A DNA stretch of 64,000 nucleotides, from NCBI RefSeq assembly GCF_905220365.1, contig NC_061124.1:5396501-5460500 (forward strand), written 5' to 3'. The translations under genes were made by a program, and so were the position numbers. The notes beneath the pieces are model-generated. The model was given only the letters and a program-made list of their open reading frames with translations, searched no databases and was not told where the DNA came from. Every line of letters begins with the position of its first letter. Positions within the stretch are counted from its first letter, which is position 1. This document shows positions 27,601-41,454 of this stretch, in pieces. Source of the DNA: Vanessa cardui (Eukaryota > Arthropoda > Insecta > Lepidoptera > Nymphalidae).

Positions 27601-28234
27601 TTTTTTTAGAGTGTGAGATAGAGTGTGAGATGTGACCGTAGACAGCCCGCAGCCGATCTTTTTGAAAATTTAATATACAGACCTACTAAACTTAAACTAT
27701 ATGTAAACGCTATGAATATCTTATTAACATACAATAGATATGAAGTACATAAATAATTTATATTTGCTTTGTTGCTAAAATAGTAGTAAGGTAGTCTTAC
27801 GGAAAAAATGTAAATCTTAGAAATCACGCGAAATTGTTAATTATGGTTATATAAATTTGCTAGCATTAATATTAATGGATGACGGAAATACACAAGTCCA
27901 ACTATTTTTTAAACAAACATTTCGTACGTTGACGAAGGTGATCCTTTTTTTTCCATATCAAATAGCCGTTGTTAGTTAGGACAGACAAAAGAAGAACATT
28001 GCTTCGTTAAGTCGTTACGTAAAACAAAATAATTTCTCTCGTCCGTCCCTGTTTAAATATCGCATTGTATGAATTGTATATATTATTCACGTGTGATTTT
28101 ATTCCTTTGAAAATGAGACAGTAATAGTGCTTCAATATGTGATGAGAACCATTATTTCTCAGTGTCTGAAACATGTGGATCTTAATCGAGAAATAAAGAG
28201 GATTTAAGCACAACGTTAATTTGTATAAGTAATT

Positions 28235-28365
28235 CATCTCATGCTCTTAGGTAAAGGAAAACATCGCGAAATCTGCATGCACCAATTACGCAGGGTGGTG
28301 GATTAAGCTCCAAAATTTCGGCGAGATACAGCCTTTGCCCAGCCGTGGCAATTATAAAGGCTTTA
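28235..28365 (+). repeat. Ancient SINE family 1 body
   Basis: AATTCATCTCATGCTC, GGAAAACATCGCG, CAGGGTGGTGGATTAAGCTCC, TTGCCCAGCCGTGGCAATTA follow the SINE 1 order with many changes and deletions. The head is missing. Confidence 0.6.
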
Positions 28366-28915
28366 GTTAGTACTGTTATAGAAAAAATAAAAACGTATGT
28401 ATTTACTATGTACGTATGTATTATATACTTGGATATCGAGTTAATGGATATGGATTTGATCTTAGATGTCTGTACAACATTATTTTTTACGTAATCATTC
28501 ATATCATAATATCTACTTTTTTCATCTCAAACCTTATTTAACAATAAAATTGATATATTAAAGTTTTTTCAACGTGTATATACTTTTATGATACGATTTT
28601 ACGCGTTTATAATGTAGAAAATTGGATAGGGAATTTGACTTGATAATAAGGCAGCAAAATGAATAAATTAATTCTTATTAACGCAGGATTTTCAGAAAAT
28701 CCGAAGCTAATTTTGCAATTTTAGCATCGCGAACAATTTTGGTAAAACTTATATAGGTATACCTATCTACTTTTAACCATAAATCAGATAAACACGAACG
28801 TTTGTAAAAGTGAAGTTGGCTCCTCAATGAATTTTAACGAAACTCTATAATTACTAACACATCAGAATCACACACAGGCTCTGATTTATAAAGATATTGT
28901 ATTTTTTTATGTTAT

Positions 28916-29170
28916 AGGTTGGCGGAAGAACATATGGGCCACCTGATGGTAAGTGGTCATCATCACTCACAGACAATGGCGCTGTAAGAACTATTAACCA
29001 TTCCTTCGCCTATGCGCCACTAACTAGGGAACTAAAGAACTTGGAAACTAAAATGTTATGTCCCTTGTGCCTATTGTTACACTGACTCACTAACCCTTCA
29101 AACCAGTATACAACAATACTGAGTACTGTTGTTTGGCGGTAGAATATAATATGATGAGTGGGCGGTACCT
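28916..29170 (-). repeat. LINE-like 3' end (family C)
   Basis: Minus-strand copy: GGGCCACCTGATGGTAAGTG ... ACAATGGCGCTGTAAGAACT ... GAGTACTGTTGTTTGGCGGT ... GATGAGTGGGCGGTACCT. Full span of the family as seen at 48437. Confidence 0.7.
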
Positions 29171-29565
29171 AACCAAACGAAAAATCTGACAATTAGTTTA
29201 CAATAAAGCAAAAATATACGTATGTCGAATACCTTTGAAAGTTAATTTTTTAATAATGTAATAAAAAGCTAAGTAAAAGTACGTCGTGTATTCAAACAAA
29301 AACTAATATTGTATTGAAAACCACTGAGTCATCTCGAGATCTCCGAAACTATAGATTCGATTGCTTCGACATTTAGCATTGTTATTCCTTTCCCAACGTA
29401 GAGTAATGACAGATTTTTTCTTAACAATAATAGTTTTAAATTTTAAGTACAATACAAATACGTACTTGATTTTTGTTAAAAAAATCATTAAAACTTATTA
29501 TATTTATTTTATTTTTTTGTTCTATATGGTATATAATTTCTGCTAATACTTGGTCACTATTAGCC

Positions 29566-29594
29566 GAAATTATTATTTAGTAAATAATAATTTC
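29566..29594. repeat. Perfect 14-bp inverted repeat
   Basis: GAAATTATTATTTA, a single G, then TAAATAATAATTTC. Flanking TTGGTCACTATTAGCC (left) and CCAATAAGTGACTAG (right, inverted) suggest a small degraded foldback element of about 100 bp. Confidence 0.55.
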
Positions 29595-30348
29595 ATCAAG
29601 AACAACAATAATACCAATGTAGTTTTTGCCAATAAGTGACTAGCTTTTACGTAAATTCATTAATTTATAAAATATGTAAAAATAATCGACAATGTTCGCT
29701 CGTATAGAAAATAAACAACCAAAAAAGTTATATTGTGTTATGACAAAACAGTTACGAAAAACCTCGTAAATAAAGTAAAGTGTACCAACAATGAAATAGA
29801 AATAAACAGCAAATTCTATTGTGTCTGAAAATGGAAGTTAAATGGCAGAAGTGGAGCATTTTGTAAATAACGTCAGTGGTGTCGCGTCCGGGGCGGGGCT
29901 CGGAGGCCGGAGAGAATGTGTCCGCACTAGACAACTGAAGCCGTGTATTGTGAGGATGAAAACTTATGCCATTCCGCTTAATTGTCTTCCAGTGACCTTA
30001 ATTAGACGCTTTTGTTATTGTAAGAATGAAAAAAATCGCTCACAATGCGACATTTTCCTTTGATTCAACAAGTCTATTTTTATATGTAGTGTTTTCTTCT
30101 GCCTTTGTAAAAGCATATGCTCTCAACTCGTTTTTCAAAGAAGCTGTTTGTAGTTTGCGTCTCTTTTGAAGAAACTTTGCTCTTATTATTTTTTCTAACA
30201 CCATGAGAATTACCAGTATAATACTCTTTTTTATGTCATGAGGGGCAAACGAGCAGGGTTTCGAAAAATATATGGATTTTTAACTATTTTCATCAGTAAG
30301 CTTATCTTATTATTAAGTATTAATGTTATATGATTATTATTTTATATT

Positions 30349-30576
30349 ACCTGTTGACTTCCACGCAGGATATATTAATTTGAATAATTGCATTTAACTA
30401 AAATGACTTTGTATTTTTTAAATGTTAAAAAAGAGTAACTAGGTACTGAGTTTCTTGCCGGTTCTTCTCGGTAGAATCTACTTTCCGAACCGGTGGTCAA
30501 TTGTAAAATGACGATTCAAAAGTGCTTGTAAAAGCCTACTTGATAAAGTTTATTTTGATTTGATTTGATTTGATAT
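30349..30576 (+). repeat. Retroposon 3' end (family B copy 3)
   Basis: Closely matches 17113-17340 with tail TTTATTTTGATTTGATTTGA. Shows the repeating TTTGA tail most clearly. The internal segment AGCTTCACTT of copy 2 is deleted after ACCGGTGGT. Confidence 0.7.
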
Positions 30577-33500
30577 ATATGTATTGAAATATTTAATCCT
30601 ACATATATCTCGATACTTTGAACTAACTGTAACTGATCCGTATCTTAAGCTAAAGTATTATATCTCAAATATAATGTATTACACTTTATTAAATGTAATA
30701 CTTTATATTTGACGTATCTCTGTTCCAAGCACTCGGAAAATTGTTAGTAAAAATTTAGATTTAGGTACAAATCAGGCCATTACCTACTAGAAGTAAAATT
30801 ACTGCAAAAATTTTTTTTTCACGTTAGGGTCTTATTTTATCATGCATGCTAATAGACTAGATCAGTTAAAAGGAAATCTCATAACATATCATTCGTTTTG
30901 CCGGCGCGTGATAATTGATTCCACGGTTTCCGTGTCACTTTCTATTTGTCGAGGAGGGCGAAGAGATCAGTCGAAATCGAAACGCCGATCTTTTCACAAA
31001 TCTCTTGTTATATTACCATATGTGCCAATGTTAAGACTCGGAGTAAACGAAATTAATTTGTTATAAACTTGCAGCACACTTTCATACCGGTCGGAAGGTG
31101 GTGGCTCAGTGGCCACATAACCGGCGCTTGCGCTCCACTCAGTGCCCAGTGATCGCTCATCCGATTCGTTTATTTTCAACGCGAAATATTTCTAAAGACT
31201 TGTTTAGTTCACGAGGAAGTGTCTGTTCGCGTGTCATAACTTAGTTATACCAAATTCTGCTCATATAATTGGACGATTATTTTAAGGTGGGTGAAGATTT
31301 ATGTGATTTTTTTCCAAATATTTAGCTATTTTATAATTTAATGCCCGTTAAAATTCAATATGTAACACATACCATTTACAAATAATTATTTCGCTCAGCA
31401 ATTTTAATCCAAATACAAAATATCACTTTATATTCTAAATACTATTTTAAAATCTTCACAAAGCTTAAATTGGTTGAATAATATTTATCTTTGACGTTAA
31501 TCGTTAATATATAAATAAGGTTGCATGTTGCGCTTTTTTTATTCAAAACAAGATAAGTAACTGATTTCACGGTAAGCATATAGTTACGTAGTTCTGCCGT
31601 ATCTACCTTATGAAAGTTTGAAACGAAAACTAATTAAATTTTAAATAAACCAACAACAGAAAAAAAAGTTACGAAATATTATGAAAATTAAAATTTTTGA
31701 TATTATTATTTCTTATAAGCTTAAAATGTTTTTTCCCACATAAATATATATTTTTAAATTTTTGGTATACAATAGTTAAGTTACTCGACTTTTTTTATAT
31801 TACGTGAAAATATGTGATATTGAATCCAAGTGTTTAAAAGTTTTAACATATTTATTTTAATATTAAACAAATTTATAACATAGGTTATACATCGCCATAT
31901 TCATTCAATCATCCATTCATTTAATAAATATGTGACATAATATTTAAAACGAAATTAAATCATTATAATATATCACTAAATACAAGTCAAAAGTAGGTAG
32001 CATTATCATAACCGAACTAAGTCGTAGTACGGAATCGAGGTGAAAACATTGCATCGTCTTAATTGCGTAAGTAAAGTAAAATAACTGGTCCTAATAAATT
32101 GCCGCTCCATTTCAGACGATATTTGCACTACATTGTAACATTGACTTCGTAGAAATACGAACATATTCACACACACGTTCACGAATATTTCTCTATATGG
32201 TCTCGAAAGATGTACTAAGAGAAGTACCTACTTATCTGAATGGTATTCGTATAAACGATAATTTATCGCGTAAATGATACTCTCTAAACGCGGACCCATG
32301 GCGAGCCTATCGGGTTGAACTTTCACCATTTGTTAGCTTTACCGCTCGGTATGTCACGGCTCTTACATCATTTATGTCACTACAGGTTATAAAGATTTCT
32401 ATTTATGTTCGTCGAATTTGCAGGAAATATTTTCGAGGTCATTAAATTTCGCAATACGGTTTCGACGCAAAAAGCCTGCGTCCGACATAGGTTTCTCAGT
32501 GAGTGATGTTCGCCATCAGCGAGGGAAGCACTGGAACGTTCACAGTCAATGAATTACGACATTGTTCCAATCTACGATTGATCGAAACTTTACGCACATT
32601 CAGCACATGCCCATGTCCCTTTCGAAATCGAGGCGACTGTGATAACATTTTCGTGCAAACATTCTCGTTATTTTATCTTCGAGTGCTCCATAAATGTTTC
32701 CAACCATAAAGATATTACATCCATATTAAGCAATTATTTAAAATAATATAAAAATCTCGTTTCAACAGCTACTAACCTAACACACGTGAACATATTATGT
32801 TTTTAGTTACAATGATTACATTTGTTTTTTATTTTGCTTTGACGCTTATTAAACGATTCATTGTATACCTATCGATTCATGAACAACACGCCTTGTTTAT
32901 ACATAGTATGGTTAGTATAAAAAAAATAATTAAAAAATGTGGTTATCCAATAATGTGCGGAATTTTTTATGGTTAATATTGACTTTTATTAAATACAATA
33001 ACTGCCAATACTCTCCGATATTAACAATTTCGTATTTCGTAATTATTATTTTCAATTACGTACAAAGTTGGAATTTGTATTCAATGCGCTGAGGAAATAT
33101 TACATAAGTTTAACTTATTTAGATATATGCAACATTATTTGAATACCGTAATTATATTATCTGAATGTAATAGGGAATTTATAAAAAAATTTTTTGTTTT
33201 TATGTAAGATATGTAGATTTTAATATTTATATTTTATTAGTCCTTGTGTACTTTTATTACCTTCCATCCGATTGTATATTTTATGAACGGACGGGTTAAA
33301 AAGGGTCTTTTAAAACAAATGGAAAGTTGTACGAGTGAAAACCCTGAATAAAATGGATACATTCATGAATAACAAATAAACACGTTCCTATTGAACAAAC
33401 ACATTAATAACGTGTATTATAATTCCTTTTTTTATTAATTTTAGGTTAAAAAGCAATAACCTATATATTAAAATAATTTACAAAAAATACAATGCTTATT

Positions 33501-34317
33501 AGGTTATTTTGTAGAATTTTATAATATTTATAAGTAATAGAATAGATAATAGATAGAATAGATGCGCAATGAAAAATATAAATTCGAGAGTAAATTTTCC
33601 CGCCATGACGAGTATTTATCAATGTTCATTTTGACAGATTAATAAGATAATAATTATTATTGTACAAAAGTGATATATCTGTAACACATAGATGATATTT
33701 ATCTATTTCATATCAAGTATTTCATTCTGATAGAGTCTTAAAATATTCTTTTTTAACAAATAATTAATAACATTAAATGCTTAAATATATACAAATATAA
33801 ACTAAAACTAGTTACTGTACAAATATTAACCGAATGGAATGGTGGCAAGAATGCTGGCAACATTTAGTCGTTGAAATTGTCTAAAAATAGTATATTAGAT
33901 TTTTAAACATTTTAATTCTGCAAATCAATACATAACATATTCAATTTTGTAATGCTTTATTACAATATAGTCATACATTTTATTATTACGTACGTTGATA
34001 CTATAAATACATATATTATTTTTGTTTGTTTCTTTCGTGTTCATTCAAACACTTACACTACCTAAACTTGATCTAAAACTTTCGAATAAAGACAATTTAC
34101 AATTTCAAAACACAGTACACAGTATGATTATATGTAGCATATTAAATATATACCATTAAGTCAAAGTAGTTGGTGGGAACCGGCGCTTTTCAAGCGAAAG
34201 CTGCCCAAACAGATAAGTAATTAGGTACAGTAAAAGTTTGTATGAGGGATTTGTTAGAAATTTCTAATGTAAAGCTTTGTTGTCATCTTTTATAGATTTA
34301 AAATATAAACCAATCAA

Positions 34318-34440
34318 GATCAAAATATACTTTATTCTATTAGACTTTTACAAGCACTTTTTAATAATTTTACTCAATTATATTAGAAGTAAAGTCGCCC
34401 CCGATTCAGAATGTGGATTCTGCTGAGAAGAACCCTCACC
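34318..34440 (-). repeat. Retroposon 3' end (family B), minus strand
   Basis: ATCAAAATATACTTTATTC, GACTTTTACAAGCACTTTT, then TCTGCTGAGAAGAACC: reverse complement of the family tail and of its GGTTCTTCTCGGTAGAATC block. Confidence 0.55.
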
Positions 34441-35045
34441 TAATATACTGTTTAGAACTAAAAGTTTTCAGGTTTAAAAACTAAACTAAAATTATCTGTC
34501 AACAAAAACATTTTGCTATAGTAAAACACCAACTTCGTGGTTTATTTATTTTTAGCAACTTGAACGAATGGTTGTTGAAGATATTATAAGACATTTACTT
34601 ATACGGATGAAAAACGTACGACGTGCGTGACTACGTTTAGCAAAACGAACGCTATAAGATTATTCTATAATATTAGACCACGAGTCAAATAAAAAAAGGA
34701 AAAAAATACAATCTTTTATCGGAAATTTAGTGTTCTCTTAAAATAAAATATGGTACAACAATAACATATGATCATAACAGTATAATCTTAGTTTTACGTG
34801 CGAGGCCATGATGGGAATGTTGTTTAATAAAAAATAACAATTGTGTGACGATGATTAGAGTACGTAACGTAATTTAGAGTAGATTCAATAGCGGTTGACT
34901 ACATAATAAAATTATGGTGTAGACTTTTATGACTAACTATTGTTGACAACTACATAACGAAGATTTTACTTTTAGAGTAGGAAGGAGCACTTACAGTATT
35001 ATTACAGTTACTATACGATATGTATATTGTACGTAAAATATGATA

Positions 35046-35361
35046 TACTTAGTATAGTAAAGTAAAGTAACAGCCTGTAAATTTCCCACTGCTAGGAAAA
35101 GGCATCCTCTTCCATTAAGGAGAGGGTTTGGAACAAATACCACCACGCTGTTCCAATGCGGGTTGGTGGTGTGCACGTGTGGCAGAATTTCGATGTAATT
35201 AGATAAATGCAGGTTTCCTTACGATGTTTTCCTTCACCGCCGAGCACGAGATGAATTATAGACACAAATTAAGCACATATATATAGTGGTGCTTGCCTGG
35301 GTTTGAAACCGCAATCATCGGTTAAGATGCATGCGTTCTAACCACTGGGCCAGCTCATTAT
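35046..35361 (-). repeat. tRNA-derived SINE family 1, copy 4
   Basis: Full copy on the minus strand: tail (GTAAA)n at 35054, body GGAACAAATACCACCACGCT and TTCACCGCCGAGCACGAGAT, head GCATGCGTTCTAACCACTGG. Flanked by ATATGATA at 35038-35045 and 35362-35369. Confidence 0.85.
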
Positions 35362-35494
35362 ATATGATAAATTTAACCATAGTAAATAAACTTATAGATT
35401 CGCCATAGTTAGGTACTGGACTTATTGCGTTTAATTAATAATTAGAATCAAACAAGCCGCAAGCCATAATTCGTCTAAGGAAGTACTACAAACT

Positions 35495-35880
35495 GATCAG
35501 ATGTTCTATCGCGCGCGTTTTAGGGTGTTGGTTGTCATGTGTTAGGCTGAAAAACAGTATATGTCCTTTCTTGAAGTCCAAGTTTGCTACATACCACATT
35601 TCATCAAATTCGTTTCAGCGGTTTGGCAGTGCAAGAGCGTCAGAGACAGATAGACAAAGTTACTTTCACATTTATAATAACAAAGATTGTTGTGGTCCGG
35701 TTTGAAGTGTGAGTAAGCTAGTATGACTAAAAGCACAAGAGATAAATATCTTAGCTCTCAAGTTTGGTGACGTATCAGTGGCGTTGAGTTAATATTTCTC
35801 ACTGCGCTAATGTCTTTGGGCGGTGATGACCACTTAATATCAGATGGCACATTTGTCTGTTTGTATCTTTTGTCTATATT
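35495..35880. repeat. Composite: Helitron-like D (-) joined to LINE-like C (+)
   Basis: 35495-35686 matches family D on the minus strand (CATCAAATTCGTTTCAGCGG, GACAAAGTTACTTTCACATT). At about 35687 it passes straight into family C (TTGTTGTGGTCCGGTTTGAA ... GGTGATGACCACTTAATATC). The abrupt switch suggests one inserted into the other or a rearrangement. Confidence 0.6.
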
Positions 35881-36258
35881 AAAAAAAATAAACCAATGAA
35901 GAATTATTTCTTGTACTATATGGAATATAATATATAATGGATGTAAGCAATTTAAAATAAGTACATCATTTATCAAAAGTTGTAGGCCTTAGCATAGATG
36001 TTCATACAAACAAGGTCATGCATAAGACTTTACGACGTTGATTGATATATAAAACACACACATAGACACAGTAAAGAACAAGAATATAATGAATATGAGA
36101 ATATAATGTTCTTTTAAGCGTGAAAACGTTCTTGCAATCTTACATTATGTTTTGAACGAGTATTTTAAACAAATTAAGTATAATATTATATTAAATGATA
36201 TAATAAGATATATTATATTCGTTATTTTTTACAAAATCTAAGCAAATGTCTGTGTACG

Positions 36259-36282
36259 TATCAAAGTAATATTACTTTGATA
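36259..36282. repeat. Perfect 24-bp palindrome
   Basis: Two 12-bp halves (TATCAAAGTAAT / ATTACTTTGATA) meet without a spacer. No surrounding element was recognised. Palindromes this long are uncommon by chance even in AT-rich DNA. Confidence 0.9.
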
Positions 36283-38504
36283 GCCAAAATTTGTGTATAC
36301 TTATTTTTCTTCCGCTAATTTTTCGTTTTGTTTCTTTTTTTTCATTTTTGTTGTTGCAGCAAGCAATAGTAATTAATAGTTTTATTAGCATGTAGTGTTT
36401 GCTTTTAAATGATTTTACATAATCTTTGTATGCATATCATCTATTTGTATATTTATGTTAGAATGACAAATGTAAAATCGCTAGCAAATCCAAAAAAAGG
36501 CCTTTAAAATATATATACATGTATACATTTGTAGTTTTTATAATGGGTAATGATTAATTGGGTAATGAAAATATGATTAAACCATATATTAAATTATACA
36601 TCAAACGAATACTAAAGTTTTTGGTGCGCTTAGGAGACGATTTTAGATTAAAATATTGCCATATAAACAGCATCGCTTAGCAATTTTACACTCTATAATT
36701 TAGACTATTAACGTGACAAGCGTGAATTTTATGTTCTAGTGTAATACGTTAGGTATCATAAATTATATATTTTATAATAATAATATAAAAAATCGAATAC
36801 AAAGATTATAATATTAAATAATAATGTCAAAAATAAAATCGGGTCAGTAAGTAATTTATTTACACGTTTAATGTGTCTGACACACAAGTATTTCAAGAAA
36901 TATCTGATGCTATAGTTTAGCTTCGGAACCTCTACAGATGATCAATCACTCAGTTTAAACTTAAGACGAATTTCATAAATTAAATTATTAATTAACTAGC
37001 TTTCGTCCCAACTTTACATTTATACTATAAGGGGCCTGTGTATTATATATACATTGAATAAGCAACAAAGAAATATCTTGTTGTTTTTGTCTTTTCTCTA
37101 ATATACATAAATATTTCTGTTGAATCACTGTTAGTTCATGAAAACAGCTTTGAATCCGAATAGCAGTTTAAAAGATCTAAGCGTAGAGATATGTAGCTTT
37201 ATGCTATATAACAAATTAAGCATATAATATTATAAACAAAATGTTGATAAATACGTAAATCGTTAAATGATAAAATTCGACGCTCGCTGTTATAAACAAT
37301 GAAATGCAAATGTGGGTCTAGCCTTATCTGTCAGGATATTCTGTAACAAGAAACTCGATACTCACCGCTGAACACGATCTTGAAATTTCAGAATTTGATA
37401 TACGACATTGGCTATAATAATTATTATAAAAAATATAGAATACACGCATCAAAACGGTGTGTCACAATAAGTTAGCCGTCAATATTCCACGAGTGAAATG
37501 CGAAGTGATATATACTGTTGTTAATAGAACATGAAAAGTTTATTAGGTACATAATTTAAATATTATATGTTTCGTTTTAAGTTTATTAACTGTGAATTAT
37601 TTACTTAAGTAAGCGAATAAATTACAGATGTGTAGTTATTATTATAAGCTATTAAAGCAATTCTTTAAGGAACATTCCTTGTGGTGTAGGTACTTGGAAA
37701 ATATGTTGATTTTAGGTTTGATTGTGTTCTGCAGATCTGCCTGATATTAAACACTGCTGTTTCGCGACTCCACCCATTCATGAAACATTCATTTATTCTA
37801 AAGAGATGTACGTCTCAGTTCATATTGCTTTTGTCTTTTGCGTCTACGATCATTGAGATGAAGAGCTTTTTACATTTATGTCGGCTACAAATTCTGAATA
37901 TACGTCGGAATTCTAAGACGATTTCTTTACCCACTCACGTTTTTTTTATTATTTGTATACATTTAAAAGGATATTAAAGAAATTTATGAAAAACAAATGA
38001 GCATATTACGACTCAAAATGTACATAAACCGTCAGAAATTGTGGTCACCTTTGGATACGACTTTCGCTTGTTATGTCAGTAAAGTTAAAATGCATTGCAA
38101 TAGAATGAACAGTAGCCGAAAAAAAAACAATAAAAGATATTTCGAAATTGAGTTCGTCACCCCAAAATATGAGGTAATAGTAGGTATAGGTAAATACTAC
38201 AGAAATAATTGAAAAATTCAAATGAGACGGTTACCCCAACATTTATATGCAATACATTACGAGGTAGAACTCACGAGAGGTGCCGACCCGGACTAGTCGT
38301 TTGCATTTCACAATTTATACATTTCGTAATTCCCAAGGACGACCGGATTGTAAAGAGAAAGACAGCCTTACAGGAAAGAGTCACAGCAAATCGTGTTTGT
38401 TACTTTTACTATTAATTACACTTTTACATAAGAAAAGTAAACATTACGTACGGTTATTATCTAATATTCAAAACAAATAAAACTTTACCTATTGTATACA
38501 ATGT

Positions 38505-38640
38505 GTGCTAATATTATAAATGCGAAAGTAACTCTGTTAGTCTGTTTGTGGCTAAACTACTGAACCAAATGTGATCAAATTCGGTATGGGGTAAGGTTGA
38601 ACTCCGGGGAATTATATTTACCTACTACTAATACTTTTTT
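38505..38640 (+). repeat. Helitron-like repeat (family D copy 3)
   Basis: AATATTATAAATGCGAAAGT, AACTCTGTTAGTCTGTTTGT, GGCTAAACTACTGAACCAAA, TGATCAAATTCGGTATGGGG, followed by a degraded body. Confidence 0.5.
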
Positions 38641-39130
38641 ATAGCTAATACAATGCGACCACTACTTAAATAAAATAGAATATCAAACATCGACTTACTA
38701 CATCGTAATCAAAAGTATGATTTTCATGACTATCAGTAATTAGTGGAGGCTTTTTGCCCAAATTTCTTTTTTGTTAAATGCTGGACATATTTGTGCCAAT
38801 AAAGCACAAAAATAAAAATAACCGTATTGTACTTTTTATTTATATTATATCTCAACTTTTTTCGTGATGAAAATTGTGTATAAAAAGTGTTGTTGATGAA
38901 TATGAATATAACATCGTTTTGTATAAGTGCAGTGTACGATACATGAAATAAATTCTTCATGTATCTTGTTTCAAAATATTGTATTCACAAAACGGGCGAA
39001 ATATGTACGAAATTTGTTTTATTTTTTGTTGTAAAAATAAACTAACGAGTACAATAAAAAAAAATAGTCATTTATTATAAATTGAATTTTTTTTCTTTTC
39101 ACAAATGTATCTCTTTATTTTATTTCAAAG

Positions 39131-39290
39131 AGTGGCAAATTGACCATATATAGGTAAGTGGGACAACATTGGCACTGTAAGAAACCGACTTATTATATCA
39201 TCACAGCGCCACCAATGTTGGAAAGTAAGATAGTTTGTTCCTTATGGCTATTAGTTACACTGGTTCACCCTTCAAAACACCACTAAGTAA
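39131..39290 (-). repeat. LINE-like 3' end (family C), degraded
   Basis: GGTAAGTGGGACAACATTGG, CACTGTAAGAAACC, CAGCGCCACCAATGTTGG, TTACACTGGTTCACCCTTCA: partial reverse-strand match to family C. Confidence 0.55.
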
Positions 39291-39880
39291 AGTAGGTATG
39301 CCTACACATATCTTTGAAATCATATTAACGATAAAAAAGACATTTTAGTTATGAATTATAACTCTAAAATCTGACTCCTTTAATCCTCCCATCTTAATAA
39401 TGGTAAACTTAACGGTAGAACAGAAACAAGCCGAAGTTATCACTTATATATAAAGTATCCCTATTAAATTTCCTTGAGCACTATCCTATTTACATACTAC
39501 AAGTATAATCGTTCGAATACACGGGTACCGACATCCACCTGTCATGTTTTATCTATCCTCTTCAAACGTGTGTATCGACAAAAGCATACATGATGCGACA
39601 TTAATGCAAATGTCAGACCGTCACTTGAGGCACTTGCGGGCCGGTAAACGTCTGCCGTTCATGCGGGAACTAGGTCGCATAACACATTAAATGTGGCGAG
39701 TGCAGCAAACCGCACCGCTGAAAATGTCTTCACAGACCAAACAGACAGCGCATTGGTCGATAGAAATACTTCTAAGAGATACTATCGAAGCCAATAGAAA
39801 AGCCTATAGTAACCAATGTTCAATTTAAAACTAAAAAAGTTCCTATTAAATCTATCTATTATACATTGAGATCATTCATC

Positions 39881-40173
39881 AATTACTTGGTGATAGGGCT
39901 TTGTGCAAGCCCATCTGGGTAGGTACCACCCACTCTTCTGTTATTCTACCGCCAAATAACAGTACTCAGTATTGTTGTGATCCGGTTTGAAGGGTGAGTG
40001 AGCCAGTGTAACTACAGGCACACAGGTCATGTTACATCTTATTTCCCAAGGTTGGTGGTACATTGACGATGTAAGAAATTGTAATATTTCTTTATCATTG
40101 TCTTTGGGTGATGGTGACCACTTACCATTAGGTGGCCCATATGCCCGTCCGCCAAACTATGTCATAAAAAAAA
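39881..40173 (+). repeat. LINE-like 3' end (family C)
   Basis: AATTACTTGGTGATAGGGCT, GTAGGTACCACCCACTC, GTGATCCGGTTTGAAGGGTG, GTGACCACTTACCATTAGGT, then an A-run. The same start as 48437, so this is probably a common truncation point of the family. Confidence 0.7.
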
Positions 40174-41197
40174 TTGATTGCACATCTTGGCATGATTGCC
40201 ACCTCAATGTTTTAAATAACAAAAATATAGCTATTCCTGTTGTATTCAAAATATTTTATAAACTACTACATTTGAGTTGATGGAGTGGAGTCTGGTTGGT
40301 GAAGTTTTTTCCGTACCGGTTCGGTTCAATAAGTTAGGTTAACACTACTATATTGAATAAAGATTATTGTCGTCGAAAAATATACATCTAGTAAGTTCAA
40401 GTATGATATGTCTGATTGAAAATGTCGCATGCAGATACAAATTTTAGCGTCTGATCGAAGAGAGTAGTAGAAGTTGGTTACCTATGATGGTCTTCAAACA
40501 GCTAAGCTCATTTTAGTTTTTTCTTTTATTTCCGCTGAGAACATTTGATTAAATCTTTTCAAAAAGATAAAACATAAATCAGTTAGTTCGTTTAGGAGCT
40601 ATGACGCTACAGAAATACACAGCGTACACACCGTTAAACTTCTAATACCTTCTTAACTTCTAATAATTTAGCGTTGGGTTTAAAAGCAGGAAAATATAAT
40701 AAGGCAGTCGTTCTTTATCTTTTGTAACACGGAAACCACTAAACTTTGATATTTTGTTGTGGAACGCGTAAGTGTTTCAGACACCGTGAGTTTTAAAACA
40801 CGACGTGAAACTTTTTGAGACCAGCGGACGCATTATGAAAAAGGTAAAATAAAACTCATACCGTACTGCAGCCGCTGCGTACTCACACCTGCTTTAAGGT
40901 GTAACGTTTATAAAAGGAATCGTATTATTATGAATCAGCGGTTTTGCTTGCGCGAAATTAAATAATCTTTATTTATAGCATTCAAACATTCACCCCTCAT
41001 TTTACCACATAGAGGGAGAATAAAAAGGTCCGTCCCCGAGACTCAAAATATCTCTAAATTCCATCTAAATTGATTATGCGGTTTCGACGTAAAAATGTAA
41101 CAATTCGAGTTTCGCATCTACAATATTATTATAGAAAGTAGATTCATGAACCCAGAAATTATCATCGAGTTTTGGAATATTTTTTCATGTGGATTAT

Positions 41198-41219
41198 ATG
41201 CCGTGACGTCAAACGGCAT
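41198..41219. promoter_or_regulatory. CRE inside a 7-bp inverted repeat
   Basis: ATGCCGT and ACGGCAT flank the 8-nt GACGTCAA, creating TGACGTCA at 41204-41211. It could be a bZIP binding site. Motif evidence only. Confidence 0.2.
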
Positions 41220-41454
41220 GACGCTTTCTTATACGTCTTATATGTTGGTCCCATTATTCGCTGTCGCTCTATGCTTCCCTACAGGATGTGGCTTGTATAC
41301 GATAATTATATATTTAATTTATTTACATATATGTATTCGTCGGTTTTCATTCATTAAGTCGTATTGGATGATTATATTTCAAACAGGTCGCGGGAACAGC
41401 TAGCTCCGTTAGTACGCGTTAGAATTTATTAAAAAAATATTGTGGCCTAAGTTA

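Noticed and set aside
29842..30063. 73-codon frame starting MAEVEHFVNNVSG over a GC box
   Set aside because: No splice sites or domain similarity. Only the GGGGCGGGGC at 29890 is notable, which alone is weak evidence of a promoter.
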